A model generated the notes under the pieces. The model saw only the letters and a program-made list of their open reading frames with translations. It was not told the origin of the DNA and searched no databases. DNA of 64,000 nucleotides from Chromatiaceae bacterium (GTDB lineage: Bacteria > Pseudomonadota > Gammaproteobacteria > Chromatiales > Chromatiaceae), in assembly GCA_025458165.1 (NCBI GenBank), contig JALOTB010000014.1:1-64000 (forward strand). The letters are read 5' to 3'. The stretch's first letter is position 1. The number at the start of each line of letters is the position of its first letter. The position numbers were made by a program, and so were the translations under genes. This document shows, one piece after another, positions 19,491 through 29,782 of the stretch.

Positions 19491-20594
19491 ATGACGGACA
19501 CACGCTCACTGCCGTGCTCAGACGCCGCGCTGAGCCTACAGATGGTCGCCAGCAAGGCGCTCGGCGGGGCGGAGCGCTGGTTCGTGCGCTTCAGCTTGGC
19601 GCTCGCCGAAGTGGGCGCGCCGGTGCAGGCAGCGATCCGTCGGGGGAGCGGGCTCGACGGTTTGGAGTACGGACCGCTCACCGTGCATCGCCTACCCTAC
19701 CGCACCACCTGGGACCCGTTCTCCCGCAGCGCCGTCACCCGTCTCATTCGGGAGGTCCGACCTGACGTCGTCCAGACCTATATGGGGCGCGCAACCCGCT
19801 TGACGCACCTAGCCGCGGGGGGTCAGCCAATCCATCTCGCCCGTCTCGGCGGGTACTACGATCTCGCGCCGTTCCGCCATGCCCACGGCTGGATCGGAAA
19901 CACCAAGCGACTCTGCGACTGGATGGTCCAACAGGGACTTCCGGCGAGCCGCGTCTACCACATCTACAATTTCGCCGAGCCGAGGTGCACGGTCGCACCC
20001 GCGCAGGTCGCGCAGCTCAAGGCCGCGCACAGAATCCCTGAGGATGCCTGGGTGCTGGTCGCACTCGGCCGCTTGGTGACCTTCAAGGGCCACCGGCACC
20101 TGATCGACGCGGCGGCCTGCCTCCCCGAGACGGTCGCGGGTCGCCCGTTACGGTTGGTCATCGTCGGGGACGGACCGCTGGGTCCGAAGCTGCGACACCA
20201 AGCCATCGACCTCGGTCAAGACCGGAGGATCCTCTGGACGGGTTGGCAGAAGGACCCCTCGGCTTATCTGCAGATGGCCGATGTGATCGTCTTCCCCTCC
20301 CTGGAAGGGGAGCCGATGGGCAACGTCATCCTGGAGGCCTGGGCCTGGGATAAGCCCTTGGTGACCAGCAAGTTTTGGGGCGCACTGGAGATCGCCCGCC
20401 ACGGCGAGGACGCCTGGCTCGTGCCTTGCGCCGATGCCGCTGGTCTCGCCTCCGGGATCGAGACCGTACTCAAAGACCCGGCACTACGGGCCCATCTGGT
20501 CGCGAACGGTCAGCGACGCATCGCGCGCGAATTCAGCCGCGAGGTCATCGTCGATCAGTACCTGGAGCTCTACCGGCGCCTTGCCCGCGGCTAG
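19491..20594 (+). CDS. Glycosyltransferase family 4
   Basis: A 367-residue GT4 enzyme with N-terminal SKALGGAERWFVRFSLAL, core LVALGRLVTFKGHRHLIDAA, LVIVGDGPLG, and donor motif FPSLEGEPMGNVILEAWAWD. Last gene of the polysaccharide run, 134 bp after the previous one, and followed by a strong hairpin that ends the block. Confidence 0.92.
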   Translation: MTDTRSLPCSDAALSLQMVASKALGGAERWFVRFSLALAEVGAPVQAAIRRGSGLDGLEYGPLTVHRLPYRTTWDPFSRSAVTRLIREVRPDVVQTYMGRATRLTHLAAGGQPIHLARLGGYYDLAPFRHAHGWIGNTKRLCDWMVQQGLPASRVYHIYNFAEPRCTVAPAQVAQLKAAHRIPEDAWVLVALGRLVTFKGHRHLIDAAACLPETVAGRPLRLVIVGDGPLGPKLRHQAIDLGQDRRILWTGWQKDPSAYLQMADVIVFPSLEGEPMGNVILEAWAWDKPLVTSKFWGALEIARHGEDAWLVPCADAAGLASGIETVLKDPALRAHLVANGQRRIAREFSREVIVDQYLELYRRLARG

Positions 20595-20641
20595 GCCAGC
20601 AAAGGGAACCACGCGGCGGCTGGTGACCGCCAGTAACGAAA

Positions 20642-20671
20642 AGGCCGGCCATACCTAGGTATGGCCGGCCT
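20642..20671. terminator. 30-bp perfect palindrome, bidirectional terminator
   Basis: A perfect 30-bp palindrome centred on CCTAGG lies between the convergent glycosyltransferase and ompA-like genes. On the minus strand it is followed by TTTTCGTT, the form of an intrinsic terminator for the OmpA gene; on the plus strand there is no T run, so for the glycosyltransferase it may act as a 3' stabilising hairpin. Confidence 0.8.
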
Positions 20672-20751
20672 CGATTGGCCCGGGGGATCGCCGCCAATAC
20701 GGTCGAGGGGTCCCTCCCCCCGCTGACCCCCGGTCCTCAGGATACCCGCGC

Positions 20752-21312
20752 TTAGCGGTTCTCGTACTCGGCGTTGATGACAACGCGGCGCTGCTCGACC
20801 GAGAACGGATCGACGTCCGGCAGCAGGTCACGCTTGCCGCGGCTCTCGACGGAGACGATGTCGCTCGCCGGGACGCCCTGGGAGACCATGTAGTCACGCA
20901 CGGTGTCGGCGCGGCGCTGGCCGAGGGCCATGTTATAGGCGTCGGAGCCCTTGGCGTCGGTGTGTCCGACCAGGCTGATCTCCTCGCGGGTCGGGGTCTT
21001 CTTGACCGTCTCGACGTAGTCACGCAGGCGGTCCAGCTCGGCGTCGTTGACGATGTTCTCGAGCCGGTACTTGTCGAACTCGAAGTTGAGCTTAACGGTG
21101 AACTCCTTGGGCACGACCGCCTCTTTCACGCAAGGCGACAGGTCATTCGGACCGTGGATGCTCTGCCAGCACTCGCCGTAGCTGGTGACCCAGGCCGTAC
21201 CGGTCGGCTGGGCGGACCAGAACGGGCCCTCTTCTTGAGCGGCCAGAGGCGCAGCCAGCGCACCGGCCAGCGCGATAGCCACCAGTCGAGATGTCTTGTT
21301 GAGGTTGCGCAT
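20752..21312 (-). CDS. OmpA family outer-membrane/peptidoglycan-binding protein
   Basis: A 186-residue exported protein: signal peptide (about 1-25, ending LAAQ), a short Cys-containing linker (CWQS..CVKEA), and a C-terminal OmpA-like domain (about 75-180). Peptidoglycan-binding residues appear in VGHTDAKGSDAYNMALGQRRADTVRDYM and VESRGK. It lacks the N-terminal eight-strand barrel, so it is the short type anchored to the envelope through peptidoglycan. A single, separately transcribed gene with its own terminator. Confidence 0.92.
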   Translation of the reverse strand: MRNLNKTSRLVAIALAGALAAPLAAQEEGPFWSAQPTGTAWVTSYGECWQSIHGPNDLSPCVKEAVVPKEFTVKLNFEFDKYRLENIVNDAELDRLRDYVETVKKTPTREEISLVGHTDAKGSDAYNMALGQRRADTVRDYMVSQGVPASDIVSVESRGKRDLLPDVDPFSVEQRRVVINAEYENR

Positions 21313-21925
21313 GTTTAGGATTTCCTATGCAGTGGGTTGGATGGTGAGTTGAGCCTGACCGTCGACCAGAAACCGGAGGACATGTCAGCATCAAACAACA
21401 GCGTTAGGATGGTGTTGCTCGTTTGCCGCAGGCCTGCTCCGCTGCCCGATGAAGTTTTGGAGGAGATCACGAACGCGGACGGAACTGACGGACCGGTTCT
21501 GCTTCATTTTAGCCCACACCAGGGACAAAAGTGCAACTATTTTTTGCAGAGCGAAACATATTTACAACGACCGGTCCTGGCCAAGCCTGCCGCGGGTCTT
21601 CGATAACTGGCTGGGTGCACGGCGATAGAGGCGTCAAGCGCAACACCGATCGTCTGTTGCTTGTTTACAACATACCCAGGCTGCCCGGGCCCGTCTGCGG
21701 TCGGGCCCGCGAGATGCGGACCCGATCGCCCCACCCCCGCCGAGATGGCGAGGCACCATCGTAGTTGATCACCAAAGTAGATCTGGGGCCTGCGAGGATC
21801 AAGGCGGCCACGAGCGCCCGTGACCGGGCCGTTACGATATACTTTCGCGTCCCCTACCGGCACGAAGGCGCCCAGACGCGCCTGGGCCGGTCATCCCAAC
21901 AAGCACTTGGAAGAAGGCCCGCTCC
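21313..21925. other. 613-bp regulatory region between divergent ompA-like and EF-G-like genes
   Basis: No supported gene. The stretch at 21500-21570 is distinctly AT-richer than its surroundings. A minus-strand promoter candidate for the OmpA gene is TTGCAC (21531-21536) and TAAAAT (21506-21511) with a long 19-bp spacer. For the EF-G-like gene a TATACT -10 box lies at 21838-21843, without a good -35. The long leader in front of the OmpA gene could carry post-transcriptional control, but I see no specific element. Confidence 0.4.
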
Positions 21926-23971
21926 ATGTCTGATTACAACCCCGAGGACGTCCGCAACATCGCCCTAGTCGGTCACGCCGGCAGCGGCAAGACCACCCTG
22001 GTCGAGGCCCTGCTCGTCGCCACTGGCACGATCCCCGAGCGGGGCAGCGTGGAGCGCGGCACCACGGTATGCGATTACGACCCTGTGGAGAAGGAGCTGC
22101 GGCACTCGCTCGAAGTCGGCATCACCAGCTTCAACGCCCACGGCAGGCACATCAACCTGCTCGACACCCCCGGGTTCCCCGACTTCATCGGCCGCTCCCT
22201 GGCGGTCCTCCCGGCGGTCGAGACCGCGGCGCTGGTGATCAACGCCCAGGCGGGCATCGAATCCGTCACTCAGCGCATGATGAAGGCGGCCGACAACCGC
22301 AACCTCTGCCGCATCATCATCGTCAACAAGATCGACGTCCCTGGGGTCGACCTCGCCGACCTCACCCATCAGATCCGCGAGACCTTCGGACCCGAGTGCC
22401 TGCCGATCAATCTCCCCGCCGACGGGGGCACCCGGGTGGTCGACTGCTTCTTCCAGCCAAGCGGCGATGGCGCGGACTTCTCCTCTGTTGAGGAGGCGCA
22501 CGGCCAGATCATCGATCAGGTGGTCGAGGTCGACGAGGCCCTGATGGAGCTCTATCTCGAGCAGGGTCAAGACCTGGAGCCCGAGCAGCTCCACGACCCC
22601 TTCGAGGCGGCGCTGCGCGAGGCGCACCTGATCCCGATCTGCTACGTCTCCGCCCAGACCGGGGCCGGCATCCCCGAGCTCATCAACATCCTGGTGCGTC
22701 TGATGCCGAACCCCGCCGAGGGCAACCCGCCACCCTACATGAAGGGCGAGGGGGCGAAGATGGAGCCCGTCGCCGTGTCACCGGATCCGTCCCTGCACGC
22801 CCTGGCGCACGTCTTCAAGATCATCAACGACCCCTTCCGCGGGAAGATCGGGGTCTTCCGCATCCACCAAGGACGGATCACGGCCGACAGCCAGCTCTTC
22901 ATCGGCGACGCGCGCAAGGCCTTCAAGGTCAACCACCTCTACCGCCTGCACGGCAACGACCTGGTCGAGGTAAGCGACGGCGTGCCCGGGGACATCCTCG
23001 CGGTCTCCCGGGTCGACGAGATTCACTTCGACGCCGTGCTGCACGACTCCCACGACGAGGACCACCACCACCTGCGCACCATGGAGTGCCCGGTGCCGCT
23101 CTTCGGACTCGCGATCAGCCCGGCCAAGCGCGGGGACGAGCAGAAGCTCACCGACGCCCTGCACAAGCTCGAGGCCGAAGACCCCTGCTTCCACGTCGAG
23201 CACAACGCGGCGGCCAACGAGACCATTATGCGTGGCCTCGGCGAGCTCCACCTGCGGGTTCTGCTGCGCCGGCTCTCCGAGCAGTTCCACGTCGAGGTCG
23301 AGACCCGCCCGCCGAGCATCGCCTACCGCGAGACGATCAGCGCCCCGGCCGAGGGCCACCACCGGCACAAGAAGCAGACCGGCGGGGCCGGCCAGTTCGG
23401 CGAGGTCTATCTGCGCGTGGAGCCCATGGAGCGGGGGGCGGGCTTCGAGTTCGTCGACGCCGTCGTCGGCGGCGTGATCCCCGGACAGTTCATTCCTTCG
23501 ATCGAGAAGGGCGTGCGTCAGGTGCTCCACGAAGGCGCGGTCGCGGGCTACCCGCTGCAGGACATCCGTGTGACCGTCTATGACGGCAAGTACCACCCGG
23601 TGGACTCCAAGGACATCGCCTTCGCCACCGCCGGCCGCAAGGCCTTCCTCGACGCGGTGGAGAAGGCCAAGCCGGTGATCTTGGAACCGATCGTCAAGAT
23701 CCGCATCGTCGCCCACAACAGCGCCATGGGCGACCTGGCCGGCGACCTCTCCAGCCGCCGCGGCCGCATCAACGGCAGCGAGGCCAAGAGCGGTGGGCGT
23801 ATCGCCATCGACGGTGAGGTCCCCTTGGCCGAGCTGGAGGGCTACGACGCGCGCCTCAAGTCCCTCACCGGCGGCGAGGGCAGCTACGCAATCGAGCTCA
23901 GCCGCTACGAGCCGGTACCCGCGAGCATCCAGAAGCGCCTGATGGACGCCTTCCAGCGCGCGGAGGACTGA
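21926..23971 (+). CDS. Elongation factor G-like GTPase
   Basis: A 681-residue translational GTPase of the EF-G-like branch (the FusA2-type paralogue). G1 is GHAGSGKT, where canonical EF-G has AHIDAGKTT; G3 is DTPGF and G4 is NKID. Domains II-V follow, with the domain IV region around GHHRHKKQTGGAGQFGEVYL. The altered G1 and diverged domain IV tip set it apart from the housekeeping EF-G. Paralogues of this type are ribosome-associated but their role is poorly defined. It is not linked to rpsL/rpsG/tuf. Confidence 0.9.
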   Translation: MSDYNPEDVRNIALVGHAGSGKTTLVEALLVATGTIPERGSVERGTTVCDYDPVEKELRHSLEVGITSFNAHGRHINLLDTPGFPDFIGRSLAVLPAVETAALVINAQAGIESVTQRMMKAADNRNLCRIIIVNKIDVPGVDLADLTHQIRETFGPECLPINLPADGGTRVVDCFFQPSGDGADFSSVEEAHGQIIDQVVEVDEALMELYLEQGQDLEPEQLHDPFEAALREAHLIPICYVSAQTGAGIPELINILVRLMPNPAEGNPPPYMKGEGAKMEPVAVSPDPSLHALAHVFKIINDPFRGKIGVFRIHQGRITADSQLFIGDARKAFKVNHLYRLHGNDLVEVSDGVPGDILAVSRVDEIHFDAVLHDSHDEDHHHLRTMECPVPLFGLAISPAKRGDEQKLTDALHKLEAEDPCFHVEHNAAANETIMRGLGELHLRVLLRRLSEQFHVEVETRPPSIAYRETISAPAEGHHRHKKQTGGAGQFGEVYLRVEPMERGAGFEFVDAVVGGVIPGQFIPSIEKGVRQVLHEGAVAGYPLQDIRVTVYDGKYHPVDSKDIAFATAGRKAFLDAVEKAKPVILEPIVKIRIVAHNSAMGDLAGDLSSRRGRINGSEAKSGGRIAIDGEVPLAELEGYDARLKSLTGGEGSYAIELSRYEPVPASIQKRLMDAFQRAED

Positions 23972-24004
23972 CGCCCCGCACGTCTCCGCGGCCATAATGG
24001 AGCT

Positions 24005-25840
24005 ATGGCCGTGGAGTCCTTCCCCAACGCGATCGCCCGGCGCATCTGGGCGGAGCGCTATCGCCTAACCCACCCGGACGGCACCGCCGAGGCGGACATC
24101 CGCGACACCTGGCGGCGGATCGCCCGGACCCTCGCCGCGGTAGAGCCCGGCGACCAGCCGCTCTGGGAGACGCGCTTCTACTCGGCGCTCGAGGGCTTTC
24201 GCTTCCTGCCCGGTGGGCGCATCCAGGCCGGCGCCGGATCCGGGCGGCAGGTCACCCTGCTCAACTGCTTCGTCATGGGGCAGATCGAGGACTCACTCGA
24301 CGGCATCTTCTGCGCACTGCGCGAGGGTGCGCTCACCATGCAGCAGGGCGGCGGTATCGGCTGCGACTTCTCGACGCTGCGCCCCGCCGGTGCCCGGGCC
24401 CGGCGCAGCGGGACCATCGCCTCCGGGCCGCTGTCCTTCATGCGGGTATGGGACAGCATGTGCGCGGCCATGATCTCCACCGGCAACCGCCGCGGGGCCA
24501 TGATGGGGACGCTGCGCTGTGACCATCCGGACGTCCTCGCCTTCGTCGACGCCAAGCGCGACCCACGGGAGCTGCGCAACTTCAACCTCTCGCTGCTGGT
24601 CACCGATGACCTCATGGCCGCCGTGCGCGCGGGGGACGACTGGCCGCTGCTCTTCCCGGCGGCGTCCCTGAGCGGCGAAGAGGCCGCGGGTGCGACCCTG
24701 ATGCGCCGCTGGTCGGGGTTGGACACCCCGGTGCCCTGCCAGGTGCTCGGGCGCCTCCCCGCCCGCGCGCTGTGGGACCGCATCACGCGCGCCGCCTACG
24801 ACTGCGCCGAGCCCGGCGTGCTCTTCATCGACCGCATCAACGCCGAGAACAACCTCGCCTACCGCGAGCAGATCAGCGCCACCAACCCCTGCGGCGAGGT
24901 CCCACTGCCCGCCTACGGGGCCTGCGACCTGGGCGCGATCAACCTCAGCCGCTTCGTACGCGACCCCTTCACCCCGTGCGCCCGGCTCGACCTCGACGGG
25001 ATCCGCGCCCTGGTGCGGGTGGCCGTGCGGATGCTCGACAACGTGATCGACGTCTCCGGCTACCCGCTCCCGGCACAGGCCGAGGTCGCCCGCGGTACCC
25101 GCCGGATCGGCCTCGGTGTGACCGGCCTCGCCGACGCGCTGATCCTGCTCGGCCAGCATTACGGGGAGCCGCCTGCGCGGGCGAGCGCCGCCGAGCTCAT
25201 GCGCACCCTCTGCGAGACCGCCTATTGGGCCTCGGTCGGGATCGCCGAGGAGAAGGGGCCCTTCCCCGCCTTCGAGCGGGAGGCCTATCGCGCCTCCCCC
25301 TTCGTCCGGCGCCTATCCGAGGACCTGCAGGACGCCATCCGCGCTCGGGGCATCCGCAACAGTCACCTGATCAGCATCGCCCCGGCCGGGACCATCAGCC
25401 TGCTTGCCGGCAACGTCTCGGGGGGGATCGAGCCCGTCTTCGCCTTCCGTCAGCGGCGCACTATGCGCCCTGCAAGCGGGGCGCCCGAGTGCCTGGAGCT
25501 GGAGGACTACGCCTACGCGCTCTGGCGCGAGCGCGGGGGCGACCCACAGCACCTGCCACCCGCCTTCGTCGCAAGCGCCGATCTGGCCCCAGCCGCCCAC
25601 CTCGCCATGCCCGCCGCGGTCCAGCCTTGGGTGGACAGCGCCATCTCGAAGACCATCAACGTCCCCGCTGACTTCCCGTTCGAGTCCTTTCGCGGCGTCT
25701 TCGAGTCGGCCTACGAACTTGGGCTCAAGGGCTGCACCCTCTACCGCCCGAGCCCCATGCGCGGGGCCGTGCTCACCGCCGATCCCGCCCAGCCGACGCT
25801 GCCCGTCCACTGTTGCGGACCCGAGCGCGAGGGCGACTGA
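24005..25840 (+). CDS. nrdJ: Class II (adenosylcobalamin-dependent) ribonucleotide reductase
   Basis: A 611-residue NrdJ that reduces ribonucleotides to deoxyribonucleotides using coenzyme B12, independent of oxygen, which suits an anaerobic phototroph. The barrel motifs are present: LLNCFVM with the first active-site cysteine, QQGGGIGCDFSTLRPAGA, ISATNPCGEVPLPAYGACDLGAINL with the NPCGE thiyl-radical cysteine, and the C-terminal KTINVPADFPFESF. There is no ATP-cone domain at the N-terminus and the tail ends in HCCGPE, a Cys pair that could re-reduce the active site. It starts 33 bp after the EF-G-like gene. Confidence 0.94.
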   Translation: MAVESFPNAIARRIWAERYRLTHPDGTAEADIRDTWRRIARTLAAVEPGDQPLWETRFYSALEGFRFLPGGRIQAGAGSGRQVTLLNCFVMGQIEDSLDGIFCALREGALTMQQGGGIGCDFSTLRPAGARARRSGTIASGPLSFMRVWDSMCAAMISTGNRRGAMMGTLRCDHPDVLAFVDAKRDPRELRNFNLSLLVTDDLMAAVRAGDDWPLLFPAASLSGEEAAGATLMRRWSGLDTPVPCQVLGRLPARALWDRITRAAYDCAEPGVLFIDRINAENNLAYREQISATNPCGEVPLPAYGACDLGAINLSRFVRDPFTPCARLDLDGIRALVRVAVRMLDNVIDVSGYPLPAQAEVARGTRRIGLGVTGLADALILLGQHYGEPPARASAAELMRTLCETAYWASVGIAEEKGPFPAFEREAYRASPFVRRLSEDLQDAIRARGIRNSHLISIAPAGTISLLAGNVSGGIEPVFAFRQRRTMRPASGAPECLELEDYAYALWRERGGDPQHLPPAFVASADLAPAAHLAMPAAVQPWVDSAISKTINVPADFPFESFRGVFESAYELGLKGCTLYRPSPMRGAVLTADPAQPTLPVHCCGPEREGD

Positions 25841-25971
25841 CCGATCGCGCTCGCGTGGCGGCCCGTCCCTTGCACGCGGGGCGGGCCTCCGTTAAAAAGC
25901 GCGGCCGGAACCGGGCGGCGATGCCGGGGTCTCTCGTCCAGTCTCAGACGACAGCAACAGGAACCTTAGGG

Positions 25972-26907
25972 ATGATTCAAGTCCAACAGCTCACCCGCCG
26001 CTACGGCGAGCTACGCGCCGTCGACGAGGTGTCCTTCGCCATCGGGCGTGGGGAGGTGGTCGGCCTGCTGGGGCACAACGGGGCCGGCAAGACCACGATC
26101 ATGAAGATGCTCACCGGCTACCTGGAGCCGGACTCAGGCACCATCGAGATCGCCGGACTCGATCTCGCCGCCCACCGCCGGGCGGTCCAGGGTCGGATCG
26201 GCTATCTGCCGGAGAACTGCCCCCTCTACCCGGAGATGACGGTCATCGACTTCCTGGAGCACCAGGCGGCGCTCCACGGCCTGCCGCCGGCCGCGCAGGG
26301 CGCGGCGGTGCTCAGCGCGATCGAGCGCACCGCCCTTGGCGCCCGCGCGGTCGACCCCATCGGCAACCTCTCGCGCGGCTATCGGCAGCGCGTCGGGGTC
26401 GCCCAGGCGATCCTACACCGCCCAGCGATCCTGATCCTCGACGAGCCCACCAACGGACTCGACCCCTCCCAGATCCAGCACATGCGCACCCTGATCCGGG
26501 AGCTGGCGCAAGAGTCCACAGTGATCCTCTCGACCCATATCCTCCAGGAGGTCGAGGCGGTGTGCGACCGGGTGCTCATCATGCGCGCCGGGCGGCTGGC
26601 GCTCGACGCCCATCTCGGGGCGCTCAGCGCCCCGCAGCGGCTGCTCCTGACCCTCGACCCGGGGCCGCAGGCCGTCCGGCCGCTCCTCGCGGGGATCGAT
26701 GGGGTCGAGCAGGTCCTGGCACTCGACCCGGAGGATGGCCGCCAGCGCTTTGCCCTGGTCGCCGCAGACCCGATCACGGCCGCACCCCTGGTCGCCGACG
26801 CGGTCCACCGGGCCGGCTGGGCACTCTACGCCCTGCACCCCGAGATCCGCGACCTCGAGACCCTGTTCGGCGAGGTCAACGAGGCGGAGGCACCAAGCCA
26901 TGCCTGA
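25972..26907 (+). CDS. ABC transporter ATP-binding protein (GldA-like)
   Basis: A 311-residue ABC ATPase with Walker A GHNGAGKT, Q-loop region YLPENCPLYPEMTV, signature LSRGYRQRVG, Walker B ILILDEPTNGLDP and the H-loop STHILQEVE, plus a C-terminal extension of about 90 residues. It matches the GldA/CcmA-type ATPases that pair with Gld permeases. The last codons overlap the start of the permease by 8 bp, so the operon is tightly coupled. Confidence 0.92.
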   Translation: MIQVQQLTRRYGELRAVDEVSFAIGRGEVVGLLGHNGAGKTTIMKMLTGYLEPDSGTIEIAGLDLAAHRRAVQGRIGYLPENCPLYPEMTVIDFLEHQAALHGLPPAAQGAAVLSAIERTALGARAVDPIGNLSRGYRQRVGVAQAILHRPAILILDEPTNGLDPSQIQHMRTLIRELAQESTVILSTHILQEVEAVCDRVLIMRAGRLALDAHLGALSAPQRLLLTLDPGPQAVRPLLAGIDGVEQVLALDPEDGRQRFALVAADPITAAPLVADAVHRAGWALYALHPEIRDLETLFGEVNEAEAPSHA

Positions 26908-29782
26908 GATTCTGCGCGTCGCTAGCAAGGAGTTCGCGGGCTTCTTCGCCTCCCCGGTCGCCTACATCTTCCTGGGTGCCTTCCTGCTCGCGAATCTGTT
27001 CGTCTTCTTCTGGGTGGAGACCTTCTTCGCCCGCAACCTTGCCGACGCCCGGCCGCTCTTCGCCTGGATGCCGGTCCTACTGATCTTCCTCACCGCCGCG
27101 CTGACCATGCGCCTGTGGAGCGAGGAGCGCCGGGCGGGGACGATCGAGGTCCTGCTGACCGCCCCTGTCGCGCCGCTCAAGCTGGTGCTCGGCAAGTTCC
27201 TCGCCGCCCTCGGCCTGGTGGCCTTGGCCCTCGTCCTCACCCTGCCCCTGCCGATCACCGTGTCGCTCCTCGGTCCGCTCGACTGGGGGCCCGTGATCGG
27301 CGGCTACCTCGCGACCCTGCTCCTCGCCGGGGCGTACATCGCCATCGGACTCTTCGTCTCCGCCCGGACCGACAATCCGATCGTCGCTCTGATCGGGACG
27401 ACCCTGATCGGCGGGCTCTTCTACCTCCTCGGGAGCGGGGCCCTGACCGGCCTCTTCGGGCACGAGGGTGCCGCCCTGCTAAAGCTCTTGGGGAGCGGCT
27501 CGCGCTTCGAGTCGATCACTCGCGGGGTGATCGACCTGCGTGATCTGTACTTCTATCTCAGCGTCATCGCCGCCTTCCTCGCCCTCAATCTGTACACCCT
27601 GGAGCGGCTGCGCTGGGCCGGCGGCAAGCGTCGTCCTGCCCGCCACCGCGCCTATGCCTTCACCATCGGGCTCCTCATCGCCAACCTGCTGGCCGCCAAC
27701 CTCTGGCTGCAGCCGATCGGCTGGCTGCGGGCGGACCTGACGGAGGGACGCGTCTACTCGCTCTCGGATGCCACCGAGAACTACCTCGCTCAGCTCCGCG
27801 AGCCGCTCCTGATCCGCGGCTACTTCAGCGCCCAGACCCACCCGCTCCTGGCCCCGCTGGTCCCCCAGCTCCGCGACCTGCTCCGCGAGTACGAGGTCGC
27901 CGGCGGCCGGCGTGTTCGGGTGGAGGTGGTCGACCCCCTGGAGTCCCCCGAGCTGGAGCGCGAGGCGGGGGAGAAGTACGGCATCCGCCCGGTCGCCTTC
28001 CAGACCGCGAGCAAGTATCAGGCGGGGGTGGTCAACTCCTACTTCGATCTCCTGATCCAGTACGGCGACCAGCACGAGAAGCTCGGCTTCCGCGACCTCA
28101 TCGAGGTCAAGGCCGTCGGCGAGGGCGCGCTCGACGTGCGCCTGCGAAACCCGCAGTACGACCTGACCCGCTCGATCAGGAAGGCCCTTTACGGCTATCA
28201 GGTCGGCGGCAATGTCTTCGACCGCCTGAGCCGCCCGGTGCGCCTCTCGGCCTATGTCTCGGACCCGCAGCGGCTCCCGGAGCCACTGCCCGGCCTGGCC
28301 GAGGACCTGGCCGAGGTCGCCGCCGAGCTGGCCGCAAGCTCGGGCGGTCGTTTCGAGTACGCGATCTCAGACCCGGCGGCGGGGGATGGCCGCCTGGCCG
28401 AGGAGATCGCCGAGCGCTTCGGCTTCCAGCCGCTGGTGCTCGGCCTGCTCGACCCGGAGCCCTTCTATTTCTACCTGCTCCTGGAATCGGGCGATGAGGC
28501 CCTTCCGGTCCCGCTCCCCGAGGAGCTCGACCGCGCGGGCCTGAAACGCACCATCGAGGCGGGGCTCAAGCGCTTCGCCCCCGGCCTCCTGCGCAACCTC
28601 GCCCTCTACACCCCGGCGTCACCACCAGGGCTCGGCACGGCCACGGCGAGCTTCAACGAGCTCAAGGACAGCCTGCGCCAGGGTCAGGGCCTGCGCGAGA
28701 CCGACCTCAGCACCGGGCGGGTCCCCGAGGATGCGGACCTGCTGCTGGTGATCGGCCCCGAGGACTTCGACGAGCGCCAGCTCTTCGCCCTGGATCAGTT
28801 CCTCATGCAGGGCGGCACCCTGATCCTCGCCGCCTCGCCCTATCACGTGGACCTCGGCGGCAGCGCCATCGCGGCGCGACGCCAAGCGACGGGGCTGGAG
28901 GACTGGCTCGCGCACCTTGGGGTCCGACTGGAGGAGACCCTGGTGCTCGACCCTCAGAACACCCCCTTCCCGATCCCGGCCCAGCGACAGATCGGTGGCT
29001 TCGTGGTCGACGAGATCCAGACCCTTGCCTACCCCTACTTCCCCGACATCCGCCCCGACGGCATGGACCAGGAGACCGGGATTGCGGCCGGGCTAGGTCA
29101 GATCACGCTCAATTGGGCCTCGCCGATCGCCGTAGACGAGGAGGACAATCGCGATCGGCGCGTGGTGCGGCTGCTGCAGAGCTCCCCGGCCTCATGGACC
29201 GACGCGAGCGAGGACATCCAGCCCGATTTCCAGACCTATCCGGGACTGGGCTTCCGCCCCGGCCCCGAGAGCGGCCGGCGGCTCCTCGCCGTGGCGGTGG
29301 AGGGTCGCTTCGACTCCTACTTCGCCGGTCGGCCTTCCCCCTTGGGCGCGCCTCCCGCGGGGCCTGAGAAAGACGAGGGGGACGCCGAGCCAGACACCGC
29401 GCCGAGTGAGATCGCACCGGTGGTCGAGGTCTCGCCGCCGTCGGCGCGCCTGATCCTCATCGGCTCGGCCAGCTTCCTCACCGACACCGCCATCGCACTC
29501 GCCAGCGAGGCGACGCGCACCCTCTACACCAAGCCAGTCGAGCTGATCCAGAATGCGGTCGACTGGTCGCTGGAGGACCGCGGACTGCTGGCGTTGCGCG
29601 GCCAGGGGCAGTACTCGCGGCTGCTCAAACCGCTCGACCGCGACGCCCAGCTCTTCTGGGAATACTTGAACTACGCCCTGGGCCTGCTCGGCCTGGCCCT
29701 GGTCTATTGGCTACACCGCAGGGCCCGAGTCCGCCGGACCCGCCACTACGCCGCCCTGCTCGCCGGGGGGACCCGCCCATGA
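26900..29782 (+). CDS. Fused ABC-2 permease and GldG-like protein
   Basis: A 960-residue protein joining two usually separate parts. Residues about 1-235 are a six-helix ABC-2 permease (GldF-like; starts PEILRVASKEFAGFFASPVA). Residues about 250-960 are GldG-like: a membrane anchor (AYAFTIGLLIANLLAANLWL), a large periplasmic GldG/IFT52-like domain containing LLVIGPEDFDERQLFALDQF, and a C-terminal helix (LNYALGLLGLALVYWL). It overlaps both neighbours by 4-8 bp. Gld exporters are needed for gliding in Bacteroidetes, but proteobacterial copies have no proven cargo; envelope export or maintenance is a guess. Confidence 0.88.
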   Translation: MPEILRVASKEFAGFFASPVAYIFLGAFLLANLFVFFWVETFFARNLADARPLFAWMPVLLIFLTAALTMRLWSEERRAGTIEVLLTAPVAPLKLVLGKFLAALGLVALALVLTLPLPITVSLLGPLDWGPVIGGYLATLLLAGAYIAIGLFVSARTDNPIVALIGTTLIGGLFYLLGSGALTGLFGHEGAALLKLLGSGSRFESITRGVIDLRDLYFYLSVIAAFLALNLYTLERLRWAGGKRRPARHRAYAFTIGLLIANLLAANLWLQPIGWLRADLTEGRVYSLSDATENYLAQLREPLLIRGYFSAQTHPLLAPLVPQLRDLLREYEVAGGRRVRVEVVDPLESPELEREAGEKYGIRPVAFQTASKYQAGVVNSYFDLLIQYGDQHEKLGFRDLIEVKAVGEGALDVRLRNPQYDLTRSIRKALYGYQVGGNVFDRLSRPVRLSAYVSDPQRLPEPLPGLAEDLAEVAAELAASSGGRFEYAISDPAAGDGRLAEEIAERFGFQPLVLGLLDPEPFYFYLLLESGDEALPVPLPEELDRAGLKRTIEAGLKRFAPGLLRNLALYTPASPPGLGTATASFNELKDSLRQGQGLRETDLSTGRVPEDADLLLVIGPEDFDERQLFALDQFLMQGGTLILAASPYHVDLGGSAIAARRQATGLEDWLAHLGVRLEETLVLDPQNTPFPIPAQRQIGGFVVDEIQTLAYPYFPDIRPDGMDQETGIAAGLGQITLNWASPIAVDEEDNRDRRVVRLLQSSPASWTDASEDIQPDFQTYPGLGFRPGPESGRRLLAVAVEGRFDSYFAGRPSPLGAPPAGPEKDEGDAEPDTAPSEIAPVVEVSPPSARLILIGSASFLTDTAIALASEATRTLYTKPVELIQNAVDWSLEDRGLLALRGQGQYSRLLKPLDRDAQLFWEYLNYALGLLGLALVYWLHRRARVRRTRHYAALLAGGTRP

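Noticed and set aside
22778-23995. 405-codon minus-strand frame over the EF-G-like gene
   Set aside because: Typical high-GC antisense shadow rich in Val/Leu/Glu/Gly; the plus-strand product is unambiguous.
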